Source: Lachnospiraceae bacterium
GTDB taxonomy: Bacteria; Bacillota; Clostridia; Lachnospirales; Lachnospiraceae
DNA length: 64,000 nt
Assembly: GCA_015057405.1 (NCBI GenBank)
Contig: SVEK01000008.1
Span: 1-64,000 of the forward strand
Reading direction: 5' to 3'
Shown here piece after piece: positions 41,538 through 51,415 of this stretch. Position 1 is the first letter of the stretch; the number at the start of each line of letters is the position of its first letter. Below the pieces are notes generated by a model, which was given only the letters and a program-made list of their open reading frames with translations, made no database searches and was not told where the DNA came from. The translations under genes and the position numbers were made by a program.

Positions 41538-42566
41538 ATGGGAATGCATTATATACGAAAAGTATTAACACCGGAAGAACTTAAAGAACAATATCCTCTT
41601 CCTGCAGAACATGCAAAGATTAAAGCAGCGCGTGACGAACAGATTAAAGATATTCTTACCGGCAAGTCAGACAGGTTTCTTGCAATAATAGGACCATGTT
41701 CAGCCGATAACGAAGACTCTGTATGTGATTATATAAACAGACTTGCAAAAATTCAGGAGCAGGTAAAAGATAAGATTTTGATTATTCCGCGTATATACAC
41801 CAACAAACCCCGCACAACAGGTGAGGGATATAAGGGAATTGTCCACCAGCCGGATCCGGAGAAAGCTCCCGATATAAGCGAGGGTATTATTGCCATGAGA
41901 AAAATGCACCTTCGTGCCATTTCAGAAACACATATGTTTGCTGCCGACGAGATGCTGTACCCTGAGAACTGGCCATACATTAGCGACATTCTTTCTTATG
42001 TTGCCGTCGGAGCACGTTCAGTAGAAGACCAGCAACACAGAATCGTCATAAGCGGATTTGACATTCCCTGCGGAATGAAAAATCCTACCAGTGGTGATTT
42101 TTCGGTTATGCTTAACTCCTGTAAAGCCGGACAAGGTTCACATACATTTTTATACAGAAGTCACGAAGTAAAAACAGACGGTAATCCGCTTGCTCATACA
42201 ATCCTTCGCGGTGCTGTCAATAAGCACGGACAGAGTATTCCAAACTACCATTATGAAGACCTTCGAAGACTTCATAAACTTTATTGCGAATATAACTTAA
42301 AAAATCCTGCAGTAATAATTGATACCAATCATTCTAATTCCAACAAAGTTTATTATGAACAGCCGCGAATTGTTGACGAAATTCTTCACAGCAAAAGAAT
42401 CTCTGAGGATATTGGTACTCTCGTTAAGGGAGTTATGGTAGAAAGCTATATTGTGGAAGGCCGTCAGGATATCGGGCACCACACATACGGTCAGTCGATT
42501 ACAGACCCTTGTATCGGATGGGAAACAACTGAAAAACTTCTCCTTAATATGGCTGATAAACTATAA
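41538..42566 (+). CDS. aroF: 3-deoxy-7-phosphoheptulonate (DAHP) synthase
   Basis: DAHP synthase joins phosphoenolpyruvate and erythrose 4-phosphate, the first step of aromatic amino acid synthesis. The 342-residue product is of the AroFGH type: IGPCSADNEDSVCDYINR, RIYTNKPRTTGEGYKG, GARSVEDQQHR, the KNPTSGDFSV loop, DTNHSNSNK and the late VEGRQDIGHHTYGQSITDPC. A GGAAGGA site is 13 nt upstream of the ATG. It stands alone; no other aro genes are nearby, and the feedback type (Phe, Tyr or Trp) cannot be read. Confidence 0.93.
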   Translation: MGMHYIRKVLTPEELKEQYPLPAEHAKIKAARDEQIKDILTGKSDRFLAIIGPCSADNEDSVCDYINRLAKIQEQVKDKILIIPRIYTNKPRTTGEGYKGIVHQPDPEKAPDISEGIIAMRKMHLRAISETHMFAADEMLYPENWPYISDILSYVAVGARSVEDQQHRIVISGFDIPCGMKNPTSGDFSVMLNSCKAGQGSHTFLYRSHEVKTDGNPLAHTILRGAVNKHGQSIPNYHYEDLRRLHKLYCEYNLKNPAVIIDTNHSNSNKVYYEQPRIVDEILHSKRISEDIGTLVKGVMVESYIVEGRQDIGHHTYGQSITDPCIGWETTEKLLLNMADKL

Positions 42567-42584
42567 TGTACTTTTCAGTTTTAC

Positions 42585-43127
42585 TCAGACAAATAATTCC
42601 ATCAGCATTGGATTAACATAAGTTTCACATATACACCCTGCTGCGAGCAATATGGACAGCAGGGTTATTATTATACCTTTCCTGCGACTAAATCCGTAGA
42701 TAATATACAACGCCGAACCAATGTATGCAATTCCGTACAAAATAATCTGAGGCATTGACCATAGTAATATGATAATAATTCCCCGAGTCTGATATGCCAT
42801 AAGAAAAAAAATAATCAGAAAGCCTGATACAACTCCGAATTTTCCACACAACCATGCGATATATATTCTTACAACAGCTAACTCCCCAAGCAGCCACATA
42901 ATAACAAAACTACCAAACCGCTTTATGATAGTCCGCAGTAGTATCTGAATATTATCATTGGCATCAAGATACTCCATCCTACTCTTAATTCCCATAAAAT
43001 AATTATCCATAAGTTCCTTTAATCCATTAAAATAGGAGCTTTGAAACAAGCTCCCTGTAATAATTCCAATCATTGTACACACAAATGTCAGAATAATATA
43101 TCTTTTCCATACTTTCACAAGGCTCAT
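42585..43127 (-). CDS. spoIIM: Stage II sporulation protein M
   Basis: SpoIIM is a membrane part of the SpoIIDMP machine, which drives engulfment during endospore formation. The 180-residue product has about five transmembrane helices, starting with YIILTFVCTMIGIITGSLF and ending with IIITLLSILLAAGCICETYV. The sequence is that of the SpoIIM/DUF95 family, in which SpoIIM itself has about 200 residues. It follows the NUDIX gene by 7 nt on the minus strand, so the two are co-transcribed. Its presence suggests the organism belongs to a spore-forming lineage, though sporulation is not shown. Confidence 0.8.
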   Translation of the reverse strand: MSLVKVWKRYIILTFVCTMIGIITGSLFQSSYFNGLKELMDNYFMGIKSRMEYLDANDNIQILLRTIIKRFGSFVIMWLLGELAVVRIYIAWLCGKFGVVSGFLIIFFLMAYQTRGIIIILLWSMPQIILYGIAYIGSALYIIYGFSRRKGIIITLLSILLAAGCICETYVNPMLMELFV

Positions 43128-43134
43128 CTCCTTG

Positions 43135-43677
43135 TTACAAAGTATGCTGCAAAGTTCTGTAATATGCCATCAACCCGGCAATTGTCTTACCGTCAACTAT
43201 CTCGCCACTCATAATCATATCAACAAGCTGCTCTATATCATACCTTTCAAGACTGATAAATTCATCCTCGTCATAGTTGGTATGGGACTTAACAAGTTTA
43301 TCAGAATAATAAACATATACACACTCAGAGGTATATGCCGGAGCCGAATATACATCAATCAAATGAGTCAAAGCCTCAGTCTTATATCCTGTCTCCTCTT
43401 CTAATTCTCTCATTCCGGCATCATAAGGTTCCTCCCCCTTATTAATGCCGCCCGCCGGAATCTCAAGGAGCTCACAATCAGAGCCAATACGGTATTGTCT
43501 TACCATAATTATTTTACCGTCTTCATCCACCGGAATAACTGCAACAGCACCTTTATGTTCGATATAATCCCATTCTACATTTTTATCATTAGGCAGTTTA
43601 ATGGTCTCCTTATAAAAATCAACAATACTCCCCTTAAACGCCAGCCTTCTGTCAATCTTTTCATACTTATAGGACAT
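43135..43677 (-). CDS. NUDIX hydrolase, ADP-ribose pyrophosphatase type
   Basis: The start is ATG 43677 (MSYKYEKIDRRLAFKGSIVD), with GGAGG upstream; the frame is open to 43758 without a site. The 180-residue product carries the complete NUDIX box GINKGEEPYDAGMRELEEET (spread over two strands and a helix) after the LLEIPAGG loop typical of ADP-ribose pyrophosphatases, and ends with a family-typical helix VDMIMSGEIVDGKTIAG. It would split ADP-ribose to AMP and ribose 5-phosphate. It is 7 nt upstream of spoIIM and lies after the pepD gene. Confidence 0.9.
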   Translation of the reverse strand: MSYKYEKIDRRLAFKGSIVDFYKETIKLPNDKNVEWDYIEHKGAVAVIPVDEDGKIIMVRQYRIGSDCELLEIPAGGINKGEEPYDAGMRELEEETGYKTEALTHLIDVYSAPAYTSECVYVYYSDKLVKSHTNYDEDEFISLERYDIEQLVDMIMSGEIVDGKTIAGLMAYYRTLQHTL

Positions 43678-43738
43678 AAAGCCTAACCCTCCACTAATTA
43701 AATCATGATTTAGCAATTGACGTTGAATGCCAAACTTA

Positions 43739-45169
43739 TCATTTACCCTCTTTGGCAAATCTAATAATCACATTTCTAAGGAACTTATCAACTCGCTCTA
43801 CAGAAGCTATCTCAATACGTTCCTTTACTGTATGGATATCATGCATATTAGGACCGATTGAGATAATGTCCATGTCAGGATTCTTTTCCATAAAAATACC
43901 GCCTTCAAGACCTGCATGCACCCCTTCAACCACAGCGTCTCTGCCATAGGTTTCACGGAACACATCACACATCAGATTACGAAATGCAGACTCCGCACTC
44001 ATATCCCATGACGGATATCCGCCGTAGGTTATATATTCTGCATCAACAATCGCAGCAACAGCCGCGAGCTTATTACTCAAATAATCAATATAACTCTTTT
44101 TCTGGCTTCTCATTGATACTACCGCGGAAACAGTAGTATCTGTCATTTCAAACACACCAAGATTACAGGAGCTTTCCACCATACCCGGAATCGAAGCACT
44201 CATAACCTGCACACCATTTGGTAAAAGAGTAAACAGACACATTAATCTTGTATAATCTTCAAAACTTATCACCTTATATGTCTGTACTTTGTCATCAGCC
44301 TTAACTATAAACTTTGCATCCGGTTCAGCGACTTCATATTCATTTTCAAGAATGTCAGATACTAGTTTTAATGTAGCAAGAAATTCATCCTTCTTATCAG
44401 GTCTGACTACAACTAATAGGCTTGCCTCATTAGGAATTACATTGTCCTTCGAACCTCCGCCCAGACTAAGAACACGACAAATCTCTTTAGGAAGCATTCC
44501 CAAAACTCTACCAAGAATATGAACCGCATTCCATCTGTTTTTACCAATATCAATTCCTGAATGTCCGCCTTTAAGACCTTCAATCTTAATCTCTGTCTTG
44601 AATCCGTCATACTCCTCACGTTCAATGACATAACTCATTTTGCCCACTCTGCCACCGGCACATGCTACAGTAAATATACCCTCTTCCTCAGAGTCAATAT
44701 TGATAACACTTTTTCCCTTAAGGAGACTAATATCAAAAGCAGCGGCACCATACATACCAATCTCTTCGTCAGTTGTAATAACCATCTCAAGAGGCGGATG
44801 AATAAGTGTATCGTCTGTAAGATACTCTAACATATAGGCAATTGCAATCCCGTCATCACCACCCAGGGTTGTCCCATCTGCTCTAAGGTATCCGTCTTCC
44901 TCAATAACAGTTATTCCGTCCTTTGTAAAATCATGACTGCTGTCAGCCGTTTTTTCACAGACCATATCCATATGCCCCTGCATTACAAGGGGCGGACAGT
45001 TTTCATAACCCGGCGAGGCATCCTTATATATTACTACATTAAGTGCTTCATCCTGATAATACCTAAGATTATTTTCTTTGGCAAATTCAACAAGATAATC
45101 GCTGATTGCCTGATTGTTACGTGAACCTCTCGGCACACGACTTATATTTTTAAAATGTTCAAGTACCAT
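43739..45169 (-). CDS. pepD: Aminoacyl-histidine dipeptidase (beta-Ala-His dipeptidase, M20 family)
   Basis: PepD is a zinc dipeptidase that cuts dipeptides such as carnosine and Xaa-His. The 476-residue product has the M20 zinc ligands in VMQGHMDMV (His/Asp), TLGGDDGIAIAY (Asp), VITTDEEIGMYG (catalytic Glu), SEEEG and HAGLEGG near the end, and a dimerisation lid domain in the middle (GLKGGHSGIDIGKNR). It starts with RVPRGSRNNQAISDYL, as in relatives. It is full length. GGAAC precedes the ATG at 45169; it may follow the UPF0210 gene in one transcript. Confidence 0.95.
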   Translation of the reverse strand: MVLEHFKNISRVPRGSRNNQAISDYLVEFAKENNLRYYQDEALNVVIYKDASPGYENCPPLVMQGHMDMVCEKTADSSHDFTKDGITVIEEDGYLRADGTTLGGDDGIAIAYMLEYLTDDTLIHPPLEMVITTDEEIGMYGAAAFDISLLKGKSVINIDSEEEGIFTVACAGGRVGKMSYVIEREEYDGFKTEIKIEGLKGGHSGIDIGKNRWNAVHILGRVLGMLPKEICRVLSLGGGSKDNVIPNEASLLVVVRPDKKDEFLATLKLVSDILENEYEVAEPDAKFIVKADDKVQTYKVISFEDYTRLMCLFTLLPNGVQVMSASIPGMVESSCNLGVFEMTDTTVSAVVSMRSQKKSYIDYLSNKLAAVAAIVDAEYITYGGYPSWDMSAESAFRNLMCDVFRETYGRDAVVEGVHAGLEGGIFMEKNPDMDIISIGPNMHDIHTVKERIEIASVERVDKFLRNVIIRFAKEGK

Positions 45170-45210
45170 AACTGTTCCTTTCTCACCCTCATCTACTGCC
45201 GGTCTTTATA

Positions 45211-46575
45211 CTAATTCTTAAAGCTGTGTATAGGTGCCGGTATCCTTCCTTTTCTGTTAATAAAATCTGCGCAACCAAATCCGTTAACCGGCATGATTGG
45301 AGCATATCCCAAAAGTCCACCAAATTCTACGGTTTCTCCAACAGTTTTTCCTGCAACCGGAATAATTCTTACTGCAGTTGTCTTTTGATTTATCATACCT
45401 ATTGCCATCTCATCTGCAATAATTCCCGAAATCGTTGTTGCGCTTGTATCACCGGGAATCGCAATCATATCAAGTCCTACAGAGCACACACAAGTCATTG
45501 CCTCTAACTTTTCAAGAGTAAGGGCGCCGTCTGTTACGGCCCGTATCATTCCCTGATCCTCACTCACAGGAATAAATGCACCGCTAAGACCACCCACATA
45601 AGACGAAGCCATCACTCCGCCTTTTTTTACCTGATCATTGAGCATTGCAAGAGCAGCTGTTGTTCCCGGTGCACCGGCTCTTTCAAGCCCCATTTCCTCA
45701 AATATATCAGCTATACTATCACCTATTGCCGGAGTCGGCGCAAGTGAAAGATCAATTATTCCAAACGGAACCCCTAGTCTTTCTGATGCTTCTTTTGCAA
45801 CCAACTGTCCGACTCTGGTAATCTTAAACGCAGTTTTCTTGATTGTTTCACAAAGAACCTCAAAATCCTCTCCATGAATACTTTCAAGAGCCTTCTTAAC
45901 AACTCCCGGTCCACTGACACCAACATTAATAATTGCATCTGCTTCTGTTACACCATGAAATGCACCTGCCATAAACGGATTATCATCAGGCGCATTACAA
46001 AATACAACAAGTTTAGCACAACCTATAGAATCATTTTCTTTGGTAAGCTCAGCCGCTTCCAAAATAATATTACCCATAAGCCTGATAGCATCCATATCTA
46101 AACCGGTTTTGGTAGAACCAAGATTAACTGAACTACATACCATATTAGTCTCACTCAGAGCCTGAGGAATAGAACGAATAAGATTCTCATCTGCTTTAGT
46201 CATACCCTTTGAAACAAGAGCAGAATAACCACCTATAAAATTAACTCCAACCTGAGCAGCTGCCCTGTCAAGAGTCTTTGCAATCGTCACAAAATCTTCC
46301 GGACACTTGCAAGCCGAAGCACCAACCAAAGCTATTGGAGTTACTGAAATTCTTTTATTAACAATAGGAATTCCAAACTCTTTCTCAATATCACAACCGG
46401 TTTTAACAAGGTCTTTTGCAACCGTTGTAATTTTATTGTATATTTTCTCATTAAGTCTGTCCAAATTATTATCTGCACAATCAAGGAGACTTATTCCAAG
46501 TGTTATCGTACGCACGTCCAGATTCTCTTTTTCTATCATCTGGTTCGTCTCAAGTACTTCATTTATATTAACCAT
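45211..46575 (-). CDS. UPF0210 family protein
   Basis: This 454-residue family is conserved in bacteria and archaea, has a fold like pyruvate formate-lyase/DUF711, and its biochemical function is not established. Visible blocks are [44 protein letters not shown] and [19 protein letters not shown]. It lies 57 nt downstream of the ACT-domain gene on the minus strand; this ACT (UPF0237)-UPF0210 pair is widespread, which implies joint work, possibly regulated by an amino acid. Length and ends are normal. Confidence 0.93.
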   Translation of the reverse strand: MVNINEVLETNQMIEKENLDVRTITLGISLLDCADNNLDRLNEKIYNKITTVAKDLVKTGCDIEKEFGIPIVNKRISVTPIALVGASACKCPEDFVTIAKTLDRAAAQVGVNFIGGYSALVSKGMTKADENLIRSIPQALSETNMVCSSVNLGSTKTGLDMDAIRLMGNIILEAAELTKENDSIGCAKLVVFCNAPDDNPFMAGAFHGVTEADAIINVGVSGPGVVKKALESIHGEDFEVLCETIKKTAFKITRVGQLVAKEASERLGVPFGIIDLSLAPTPAIGDSIADIFEEMGLERAGAPGTTAALAMLNDQVKKGGVMASSYVGGLSGAFIPVSEDQGMIRAVTDGALTLEKLEAMTCVCSVGLDMIAIPGDTSATTISGIIADEMAIGMINQKTTAVRIIPVAGKTVGETVEFGGLLGYAPIMPVNGFGCADFINRKGRIPAPIHSFKN

Positions 46576-46632
46576 AATCTACACTCCTGTCATAAAACTA
46601 ATATTCTCTAATTGCTAAAAGTCTGCAATTAT

Positions 46633-46905
46633 TTAGATACGATGCATTTTATCAAATATCTCTTCACGTTGCATCTTAATTACGCATCCGATATTGTCAC
46701 CAAGCTCTGCAAAATCATCACTAATTTCAGCAAAATCTTTATCACTTCCGCTAATATCTGCCACCATCATCATATTAAGATATCCACCGGTTATTGTCTG
46801 ACTGATATCAAGAATATTAACCTTATTGTCTGCAAGATATGTACACACCTTTGCAATAATTCCAACACTGTCCTTTCCTACTACCGTAATAATTGTCTTT
46901 TTCAT
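46633..46905 (-). CDS. ACT domain protein (UPF0237)
   Basis: The 90-residue product starts MKKTIITVVGKDSVGIIAKV and has the VNILDISQTITGGYLNMMMV strand pair of a single ACT domain. ACT domains bind amino acids and regulate enzymes; this family (relatives are the UPF0237 proteins) acts as a small regulator. It is the first gene of the ACT-UPF0210 pair. GGAAGGA precedes the ATG. Confidence 0.93.
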   Translation of the reverse strand: MKKTIITVVGKDSVGIIAKVCTYLADNKVNILDISQTITGGYLNMMMVADISGSDKDFAEISDDFAELGDNIGCVIKMQREEIFDKMHRI

Positions 46906-46992
46906 ATTATCATTCCTTCCTGAGTATTAATTTCTTTGTGAATAACTTTTTTGTATTGTCATTTTGTGTATTGCTTATTTTGTAACTACTCA

Positions 46993-47784
46993 TTAAATCT
47001 CCGTTATACAGGACAAATTATCCCTGTCAGCAGTTTTAAGTCTGAATCTCGATATATCTCCGTACTCCTTACTAAGTTCATATTTTACGGTCTCATAAGC
47101 AAGCTCCGGATAATTATTCTCTTTACTTAAATGCCCGAGGAAAATATGCTTTACCTCTCTGCAAAGTAGCTGAAGAATAAGCTTTGCACTCATATCATTT
47201 GATAGATGTCCAATATCGCTTAGGATTCTTTTTTTTAGATAAAACGGATACGGTCCTGCCTGAAGCATAGACACATCATAATTTGCTTCAATAAACAGTA
47301 TGTTAGAATTTTCCAGTTTTGTTCTTATATATGTATCATAAATTCCCAGGTCTGTAGCAATACCAATCTTGTTTTTTCCGTTCTGTAACGTAAAGCACAC
47401 CGACCCCGGTGCATCATGAGAGGTTGCAAAGGGCATAACCTCTATATCACCAATCAAAAATCCCTTGTCTGCTTTAATCGGGTTAAACAGTGAATAATCA
47501 ATTCTGTGCTTTTTATCATTTCTTGCAATTGCATCCAGCGTAGGTGCAGTTGCATATACCGGGACATGATATTTGCTAAGAAACACTTCCAATCCTTTAA
47601 TATGGTCAGAATGCTCGTGCGTAACTAAAATCCCATCAAGGTTCTCAGCCTGTTCATCTATACTTTCAAGTCCGCCGACTATACGTTTTGTACTTATTCC
47701 CCCATCAATCAGCAGACCGGTTGTTTCACTTTTTACATATTCACAATTGCCACTGCTTCCACTGGCCAAACTACAAAACTTCAT
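46993..47784 (-). CDS. MBL-fold metallo-hydrolase, YycJ/WalJ-like
   Basis: This metallo-beta-lactamase-fold enzyme resembles YycJ (WalJ), a 5'-3' exonuclease-like protein of the WalRK region in B. subtilis. The start is ATG 47784 (MKFCSLASGSSGNCEYV), the usual beginning of this family. The metal motif is THEHSDHIKGLEV (HxHxDH), with further ligands in SHDAPGSV and FLGHLSKENN. The 263-residue length is normal. It starts 48 nt after the FtsA-like gene. No walRK genes are nearby, so the context gives little. Confidence 0.88.
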   Translation of the reverse strand: MKFCSLASGSSGNCEYVKSETTGLLIDGGISTKRIVGGLESIDEQAENLDGILVTHEHSDHIKGLEVFLSKYHVPVYATAPTLDAIARNDKKHRIDYSLFNPIKADKGFLIGDIEVMPFATSHDAPGSVCFTLQNGKNKIGIATDLGIYDTYIRTKLENSNILFIEANYDVSMLQAGPYPFYLKKRILSDIGHLSNDMSAKLILQLLCREVKHIFLGHLSKENNYPELAYETVKYELSKEYGDISRFRLKTADRDNLSCITEI

Positions 47785-47832
47785 TACTAAACTCCTCAAA
47801 TATCTGATTGCATAAAGTGAACCGGTTTAATT

Positions 47833-49929
47833 CTAGTCCACCCACTCAATTCTAATAACGTCGCCTTCATTGACAGGAGACAGAAACTCAGCTTTCTCAT
47901 CATTAATTGTTATTAACAACTTATTACCACGGGCAACTGAAGTATCAAACGGATAATAATCCAGTACATCAACCAATATATATCCAGGTTTACCGGTCAT
48001 AACAATCCGGGTATTATTAACAAATACAACAACAGTTTTTCCTTCCTCTTTCGAATTATCCTGCTCTGCACCGGACGGCACATTTGAACTGTCCGTAACA
48101 TTTTCAGATAAATCACTATCCAAATCGCCGTCTGAATCATCCTCCGGCAAATCACTGTATGACATCTCGGATATATCCTTCAAACTACTGTACTCTATCT
48201 TAAAATTACCATATACTTTTTCATCAGGTCCAGCCAAAACATTGTTGACTGTTATCCCTTTATGATACGGTAAATCCATAAAATCAAGAACCTGCTCCAA
48301 AGTATAATAATCAAGAACCTGAATCTCGTCACCGTTTGCTACATTGTAACTTCCCGGCATCAGTTCCCCGTTGACACTTACATATCTTGGGCAAATAATC
48401 TCTTTTCCGTTAACAATAAATGTTATTTCTGATGAATACTCAGGAAGTGACATAATTTCCACCTGTGCTGAAGCTCCTTTTGTTGATTCCTCTATAACAA
48501 TCTTATCACCGGCCTCAACAGGCGCACTAAGATTAGACTCTTTACCGTTAAGAAGAATTACAGCCGGTTCTCCCTGCTCTCCGCGCACCATTCTTTTTTC
48601 GCCATTAATTGTATATACAATCTCATCGCCTCTTTTCGGGAACAGATAATCATTAGATAATCCAAGCTGAAGCGCAGCATCCATTATCGTTACCCTGTCA
48701 TTATCATATATTTTTATATGTTCATCATTGATTACAACCTGAATAAAGTTATTCTTCTGCTCATAATAATTAAGACATATTCCTATCGGTGTAACAAGAA
48801 TGGAATCCTTCTTAACATTCTCCGCCCTAAATTCAATATTCTGCATGACTTCCTTGCCTCTTAAGGCAACTCGTTCCCTCTGTATACCAAGACTGTCAGC
48901 AAGAGACTCAACAAATCCTGCAATTTTACCGCCGCCGCCTACAATAAAGACGGCACTCACCGGCTTATCACCATTTAATTCCGTAATCTTATCAGCAACT
49001 TGACGGGTAATATTGTCAACAACAGGACGGGTCACATCAGTCAGTTCCTCTTTTGTAACTGTATGAGAAATTCCCATTATGTCCTTAAATTTTACGGACT
49101 TTTTGTTCATAGACTTTTTAATCTTTTCTGCAACCTTAAACTCCACAAGATATTTGGATGCAATAATCTCAGTTATCTCATCTCCGGCATATGGCATCAT
49201 TCCAAATGCCTCAATGTGTCCGCCTTTGGCAATAGATATATCAGAAGTACCGGCACCCACATCCACAAGTGCTATATTAAGCAATCTGTACGCCTCAGGA
49301 ATTGCAACATTAATAGCTGCAATAGGCTCCAATGTCATATTAGCAACTTTTAGTCCGGCTTTCTCAACCGCAGAATATAATCCGTCAACCACTTCATCAG
49401 GCAAAAACGTTGCAATAAGTTCTACGCCAATCTTCCCTGCTTTATGGTCTTCGAGTGTTGTAATTGCATAATCATTAAGAAAATACTGAACAACTGAATA
49501 TCCCACACAATAGAATCTTGTAATATCATTTTCAGTGGCAGTCCTTATGTCCTCATAAGCCTGCTCGACTCCAAGCATCTCCAATGAATAAACATGCTCA
49601 GACGTAATAACAGTATCCGCAGGAAGATCATAATCAACCCTTTTTCTTATAGTTCTAAGCACACGTCCGGCAGCCGCAATACATACTTCATCCAAATTTT
49701 TCCCAATCTGTTGCTCTAATTCATTCTTAATATGAACTATAGATTCAGCAACCTTAGCAATATCATGAATCTGTCCATCAAGCATTGCCCTTGTTTTATG
49801 CTCCAGCACAACCTGTGCCTCAACAACAAAACGGTTTCCTATATCTTTATATCCAACCGTTCCTACCATATTGCGTGTTCCTATATCAAGTCCGAATACG
49901 TATTTTCCGTTATAATTCTTATCAGCCAT
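47833..49929 (-). CDS. FtsA/PilM-like actin-fold protein with a long C-terminal extension
   Basis: The start is ATG 49929 (MADKNYNGKYVFGLDIGTRN), with GGAGG 8 nt upstream. Residues about 10-400 have the actin-like fold of FtsA/PilM: GLDIGTRNMVGTVG (phosphate 1), VDVGAGTSDISIAKGG (phosphate 2) and VFIVGGGGKIAGFVESLADS (adenosine). Residues 400-698 hold several beta-rich repeats (such as GDEIVYTINGEKRMVRGEQG), an acidic Ser/Asp-rich linker (SDLPEDDSDGDLDSDLSEN) and a last beta domain. Normal FtsA ends near 420 with a membrane helix; here no membrane helix is obvious. It may serve cell division or a surface machine. It is common in Lachnospiraceae as an alternative FtsA. Confidence 0.75.
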   Translation of the reverse strand: MADKNYNGKYVFGLDIGTRNMVGTVGYKDIGNRFVVEAQVVLEHKTRAMLDGQIHDIAKVAESIVHIKNELEQQIGKNLDEVCIAAAGRVLRTIRKRVDYDLPADTVITSEHVYSLEMLGVEQAYEDIRTATENDITRFYCVGYSVVQYFLNDYAITTLEDHKAGKIGVELIATFLPDEVVDGLYSAVEKAGLKVANMTLEPIAAINVAIPEAYRLLNIALVDVGAGTSDISIAKGGHIEAFGMMPYAGDEITEIIASKYLVEFKVAEKIKKSMNKKSVKFKDIMGISHTVTKEELTDVTRPVVDNITRQVADKITELNGDKPVSAVFIVGGGGKIAGFVESLADSLGIQRERVALRGKEVMQNIEFRAENVKKDSILVTPIGICLNYYEQKNNFIQVVINDEHIKIYDNDRVTIMDAALQLGLSNDYLFPKRGDEIVYTINGEKRMVRGEQGEPAVILLNGKESNLSAPVEAGDKIVIEESTKGASAQVEIMSLPEYSSEITFIVNGKEIICPRYVSVNGELMPGSYNVANGDEIQVLDYYTLEQVLDFMDLPYHKGITVNNVLAGPDEKVYGNFKIEYSSLKDISEMSYSDLPEDDSDGDLDSDLSENVTDSSNVPSGAEQDNSKEEGKTVVVFVNNTRIVMTGKPGYILVDVLDYYPFDTSVARGNKLLITINDEKAEFLSPVNEGDVIRIEWVD

Positions 49930-50350
49930 TCCAAGTGCCTCCAAGCATGTTATTATTCATAATAATATCACATATTCATAAAAACTTCACCAACAACTTA
50001 ATTTTACATTCATTTAGTTGTTCCGTCAACTTTCTATAAAGAGTTATTGTCGCGCATACATTTTCTTTTATATTCACTTCTTCAACTTCAAAAAATTGAA
50101 AATATTACCACTTTCAATTATTCTTATTGATTAGTTGACTGATTTATTTTTGCATTAGCACGAATGCTGATTTTATAAGGCTTTCCAGCATAGACTAAAA
50201 TCTATGTCCGACACTATGCGCTAATTTTAATGCATTTAAAATCAATATAAGCATACCCTCACCGCCAAAATGAAATAAATCCGGAACCGGGTTACTGCTT
50301 TTGAAGTCAATTCTTATAATTGAAATACCTCTATTTAACACAAAAACGCA
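49930..50350. other. Intergenic stretch of about 420 bp
   Basis: AT-rich DNA between the FtsA-like gene and the small membrane protein gene. A short inverted repeat (AGCATAGA...TCTATGT) lies near 50190-50205. I see no coding frame, RNA or clear promoter. Confidence 0.35.
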
Positions 50351-50563
50351 TTATCTCCACAGCATCAGATTCAATTCAGTTTTTCCGGAGTAGCTTAAGA
50401 CAAACACAGAAAACAAGAATACCAAATAGGAAAAATGAATAAAACCATATGCAATCCATTGAGACGGTAAGGATTCTGCCCCGTCATACATAAAAAAGAT
50501 TACATTAAAAACTATAATAAAAAGACTACACAAAATAAAACTAATAAAGCTTCTCTTATTCAT
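50351..50563 (-). CDS. Small two-helix membrane protein
   Basis: The 70-residue product has two transmembrane segments (SFISFILCSLFIIVFNVIFF and FIHFSYLVFLFSVFVLSYSG) separated by a short polar loop. AAGAGAAG-like sequence precedes the ATG. It is divergent from the XRE regulator 47 nt away. No family is recognised; a small membrane protein of unknown role. Confidence 0.4.
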   Translation of the reverse strand: MNKRSFISFILCSLFIIVFNVIFFMYDGAESLPSQWIAYGFIHFSYLVFLFSVFVLSYSGKTELNLMLWR

Positions 50564-50609
50564 GTCAATCTATATAATTAAGTCATACTCTTAGACTGTG
50601 GAGGACATC

Positions 50610-50960
50610 ATGGCTACCAAACAAAATGAGATATTACAAAGAATAAGTAATCTCTGCGAAAAAAAGAATTGGTCACTGTACCGCCTTGCCAAGGAATCAA
50701 ACATTCCTTATTCGAGCCTTAATACAATGTTTATCCGTAATACACAGCCCACAATTCCGACTTTGGAAAAGATTTGTGCAGGGCTTAATTTAACTTTGAG
50801 TGAATTTTTTAATAACGACAACATCGACAATCCATACTTTTATGTTCTTACCGATGACGAGAAAAAAATTATTAATTCATTAAGATTACTACCGGAACAA
50901 AAACAAGAACTTGTAATTGCTTATATTAAAGGATTATCAGCAGGGATATCAGACAATTAA
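50610..50960 (+). CDS. XRE-family helix-turn-helix regulator
   Basis: The start is ATG 50610 (MATKQNEILQRISNLCEKKN), with GGAGG upstream. The 116-residue product has an N-terminal Cro/CI HTH (YRLAKESNIPYSSLNTMF, LEKICAGLNLTLSEFF) and a helical C-terminal tail (DDEKKIINSLRLLPEQKQEL) seen in compact XRE regulators of Firmicutes. It may control the divergent small membrane protein gene. The target and inducer are unknown. Confidence 0.85.
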   Translation: MATKQNEILQRISNLCEKKNWSLYRLAKESNIPYSSLNTMFIRNTQPTIPTLEKICAGLNLTLSEFFNNDNIDNPYFYVLTDDEKKIINSLRLLPEQKQELVIAYIKGLSAGISDN

Positions 50961-50966
50961 TTATTT

Positions 50967-51389
50967 CTAAAACATCTCCCCACTATAAGCATACTTCGGC
51001 TTTTTTTCAAAATCATAGTTTTCCAGTTCTTCCACAGAAGTAAGGTTGCTTCTGCTGCCTTCGTGCACCATAAGATTGGAATTACTGCCAAGTTGTACCA
51101 CAATTACAGGTTTCCCGGTTGCATATGCGTAACCGCACTCCCATGCGGTGCCGGAATCACTGTATCCACCATGGTATAGCATAACAACACAGTCGCACCA
51201 ATCAATTGCATCCTTGTCTTCTTTGAAAATTGCTGCAGACCACTCCGGAGTTCCTACCTCTTTATCTCTCACTTCGTGTTCTCTTGGACTGTACACTTCA
51301 AAACCCCGGCCTCTTAATATTTTTTCTGCCTTGGCAACACATTCTATTTCTTCGTCGTTAAAAAACGGACTTGCAATATATATCATCAT
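50967..51389 (-). CDS. Nucleoside 2-deoxyribosyltransferase-like protein
   Basis: Members of this family exchange bases on deoxynucleosides or act as nucleotide N-hydrolases. The likely start is ATG 51389 (MMIYIASPFFNDEEIE), with AGAGG upstream; it follows recO closely. The 140-residue product has the IYIASPFFNDEEIEC substrate loop, WCDCVVMLYHGGYSDSGTAWECGYAYATGKP with the catalytic Glu in AWECG, and PVIVVQ. Length fits the family (about 140-160). It lies between recO and the XRE gene, with no other nucleoside salvage genes nearby. Confidence 0.88.
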   Translation of the reverse strand: MMIYIASPFFNDEEIECVAKAEKILRGRGFEVYSPREHEVRDKEVGTPEWSAAIFKEDKDAIDWCDCVVMLYHGGYSDSGTAWECGYAYATGKPVIVVQLGSNSNLMVHEGSRSNLTSVEELENYDFEKKPKYAYSGEMF

Positions 51390-51415
51390 AATACCTCTTT
51401 TCAAATTAATTTCTC

